DNA from: Candidatus Aminicenantota bacterium
GTDB lineage: Bacteria > Acidobacteriota > Aminicenantia > Aminicenantales > Saccharicenantaceae
Assembly: GCA_022867105.1 (NCBI GenBank)
Contig: JALHVH010000253.1
Coordinates: forward strand, 1 to 6,514
Length of the DNA: 6,514 bases
Direction of reading: 5' to 3'
The translations under genes were made by a program, and so were the position numbers. Position 1 is the first letter of the stretch. The number at the start of each line of letters is the position of its first letter. The notes beneath the pieces are model-generated. The model saw only the letters and a program-made list of their open reading frames with translations, was not told the origin of the DNA and ran no database searches. Below, piece by piece: positions 5,493-6,514 of the stretch.

Positions 5493-6514
5493 TCAATCCG
5501 CTTTCCCCAACAGGGGAAAGATGTTGCGGAAAAGATATTCCTTGATCCGCGCGTCGAGCGGATTCGTTTTCGGCCCGTTCGTGTTGAAGCCGACGACATA
5601 GGCGGCCCGGGCCTCGGGCCGATAGTAAAAGTGGGTGACGAAACCGTTCTGGTCGCCCCAATGCCCGATGAAGCGCTGCCCGAAATTGTCCTCGATGAAG
5701 AAGGCCAGGCCCATGAAGTCCTTCCGGTTCTCTCCGGGGAAGTTCTTTTCGAAATCCTCCCGGGGGATCTCGATGCGGGGCCGGAACATCTCCTCAAGGG
5801 AAGACCTCTCCAGGATCCCATCATAGACCGCCTGCTTGGCCGGATTCCCCATCAGGAAGTCGATGTACTTGATGAAATCCGGGAACGGCGCGTTCAGGCC
5901 GCCATTGGACACGGTGATGCCCGTGTTGGCATCGAAAACGCCGGGGGTGAGCTTCCCCGAATCATCCTGCCAGTAGCTGTGCGACCGATGTTTCAGAAGA
6001 TGATAGGGCGTCGCATCGAAATACGAGCGGTTCATTTCGAGGGGCTTGAGGATGTTCTTGTCCACGTAGACCTCGTAGTCGTCCGCGGTCAGGAGCTCGA
6101 TCGTCCGGCCGAGAAGAATAACGGCCGGGTTGGAGTAGCTCCATCGGCTCCCCGGCTTGAACAGGATCTCCGTGTACGGGAACATGGCCGTGAGCTGTTC
6201 CCAGTGGAGAGGCTCGAAGGGTTGCCAAGGTCGGTCTCTCCATGGCCAGGTCGGATCGCGGAACCCTGCCGTGTGCGACATGAGATGGGCGATCGTGATC
6301 TCGCTTTTATCGCCGTATGGATCATGGATGTCCCTGAGCTCGGGAATGTATTTGATGATGGGGTCCTCGAGCCTGAGGAGGCCGCGGTCCCGGAGCTGCA
6401 TGACGGCGATGCCCGTGAACGTTTTAGTGATGGAGGCCCAGTGGTAGATCGTGTCCTTGTCCACCGGCTGATCCTTCTCGATGTTCGCCAGACCGTGGTA
6501 TCGCTCGAGGAGGA
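5493..6514 (-). CDS. Class C beta-lactamase-like serine hydrolase, 5' end off the window
   Basis: The C-terminal 339 residues of a beta-lactamase-fold serine hydrolase (PF00144 type) are visible. Coding continues in frame to the right edge (LLERYHGLANIEKDQP before VDKDTIYHWASITKTF). The GTG at 6464 is therefore an internal valine, not the start. The nucleophile motif SITK is at visible residues 27-30, the second motif YSN at 126-128, and the third motif HWG at 284-286 in place of the KTG of true AmpC enzymes. The set Ser-Lys, Tyr and HxG is typical of esterase, D-aminopeptidase or DD-peptidase relatives, so antibiotic resistance should not be assumed. Family members are usually exported; any signal peptide lies outside the window. 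It is the first visible gene of the four-gene minus-strand run, ending 18 bases before the exported SnoaL-like gene. Confidence 0.88.
   Translation of the reverse strand, partial: LLERYHGLANIEKDQPVDKDTIYHWASITKTFTGIAVMQLRDRGLLRLEDPIIKYIPELRDIHDPYGDKSEITIAHLMSHTAGFRDPTWPWRDRPWQPFEPLHWEQLTAMFPYTEILFKPGSRWSYSNPAVILLGRTIELLTADDYEVYVDKNILKPLEMNRSYFDATPYHLLKHRSHSYWQDDSGKLTPGVFDANTGITVSNGGLNAPFPDFIKYIDFLMGNPAKQAVYDGILERSSLEEMFRPRIEIPREDFEKNFPGENRKDFMGLAFFIEDNFGQRFIGHWGDQNGFVTHFYYRPEARAAYVVGFNTNGPKTNPLDARIKEYLFRNIFPLLGKAD

Noticed and set aside
6462..6464. GTG as start codon of the serine hydrolase
   Set aside because: The frame stays open and family-like to the window edge, and the SITK motif would lie only 11 residues from such a start.

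Overview
The window is G+C-rich and bacterial, with dense coding and sigma-70-like promoters. Several products carry export signals. The gene content is a DUF4416 protein, a soluble ferredoxin-type Fe-S protein with a helical/winged N-terminus, a secreted M14 peptidase, a beta-lactamase-fold serine hydrolase and an exported SnoaL-like protein. This fits an anaerobic, diderm-type lineage such as Aminicenantes/Acidobacteriota or a deltaproteobacterial relative. That placement is inference from protein style only; no taxonomic marker is present.

Left part (1-1976, all on the minus strand). In transcription order there is a tRNA-Ala(GGC) gene with a textbook promoter, then a secreted M14-type zinc carboxypeptidase. 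An extended -10 promoter follows directly after the peptidase stop codon. It leads into a tiny ORF with an almost perfect lipoprotein signal (lipobox LGAC) but an ATA codon where the start should be. Last comes the 5' end of a ribbon-helix-helix (CopG/ParD-like) DNA-binding protein that runs off the left edge.

Middle part (1977-3120). A 142-base divergent intergenic region holds back-to-back promoters, one for tRNA-Ala (minus) and one for a ribokinase gene (plus). The ribokinase stands alone, with no ribose transporter or regulator in view. It converges on the next gene cluster with only 36 bases between stop codons.

Right part (3121-6514, all on the minus strand). This is a tight four-gene run with gaps of about 18, 17 and 9 bases and a good Shine-Dalgarno before each gene whose start is visible. 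In transcription order it encodes: a class C beta-lactamase-like serine hydrolase (5' end off the window), an exported SnoaL/NTF2-like small protein, a 19-cysteine two-[4Fe-4S] ferredoxin-like protein, and a DUF4416 protein. The first two look envelope or periplasmic and the last two cytosolic. The operon's purpose is therefore unclear, and it is the most interesting larger unit here. No CRISPR array, insertion sequence, rRNA or phage feature is visible.
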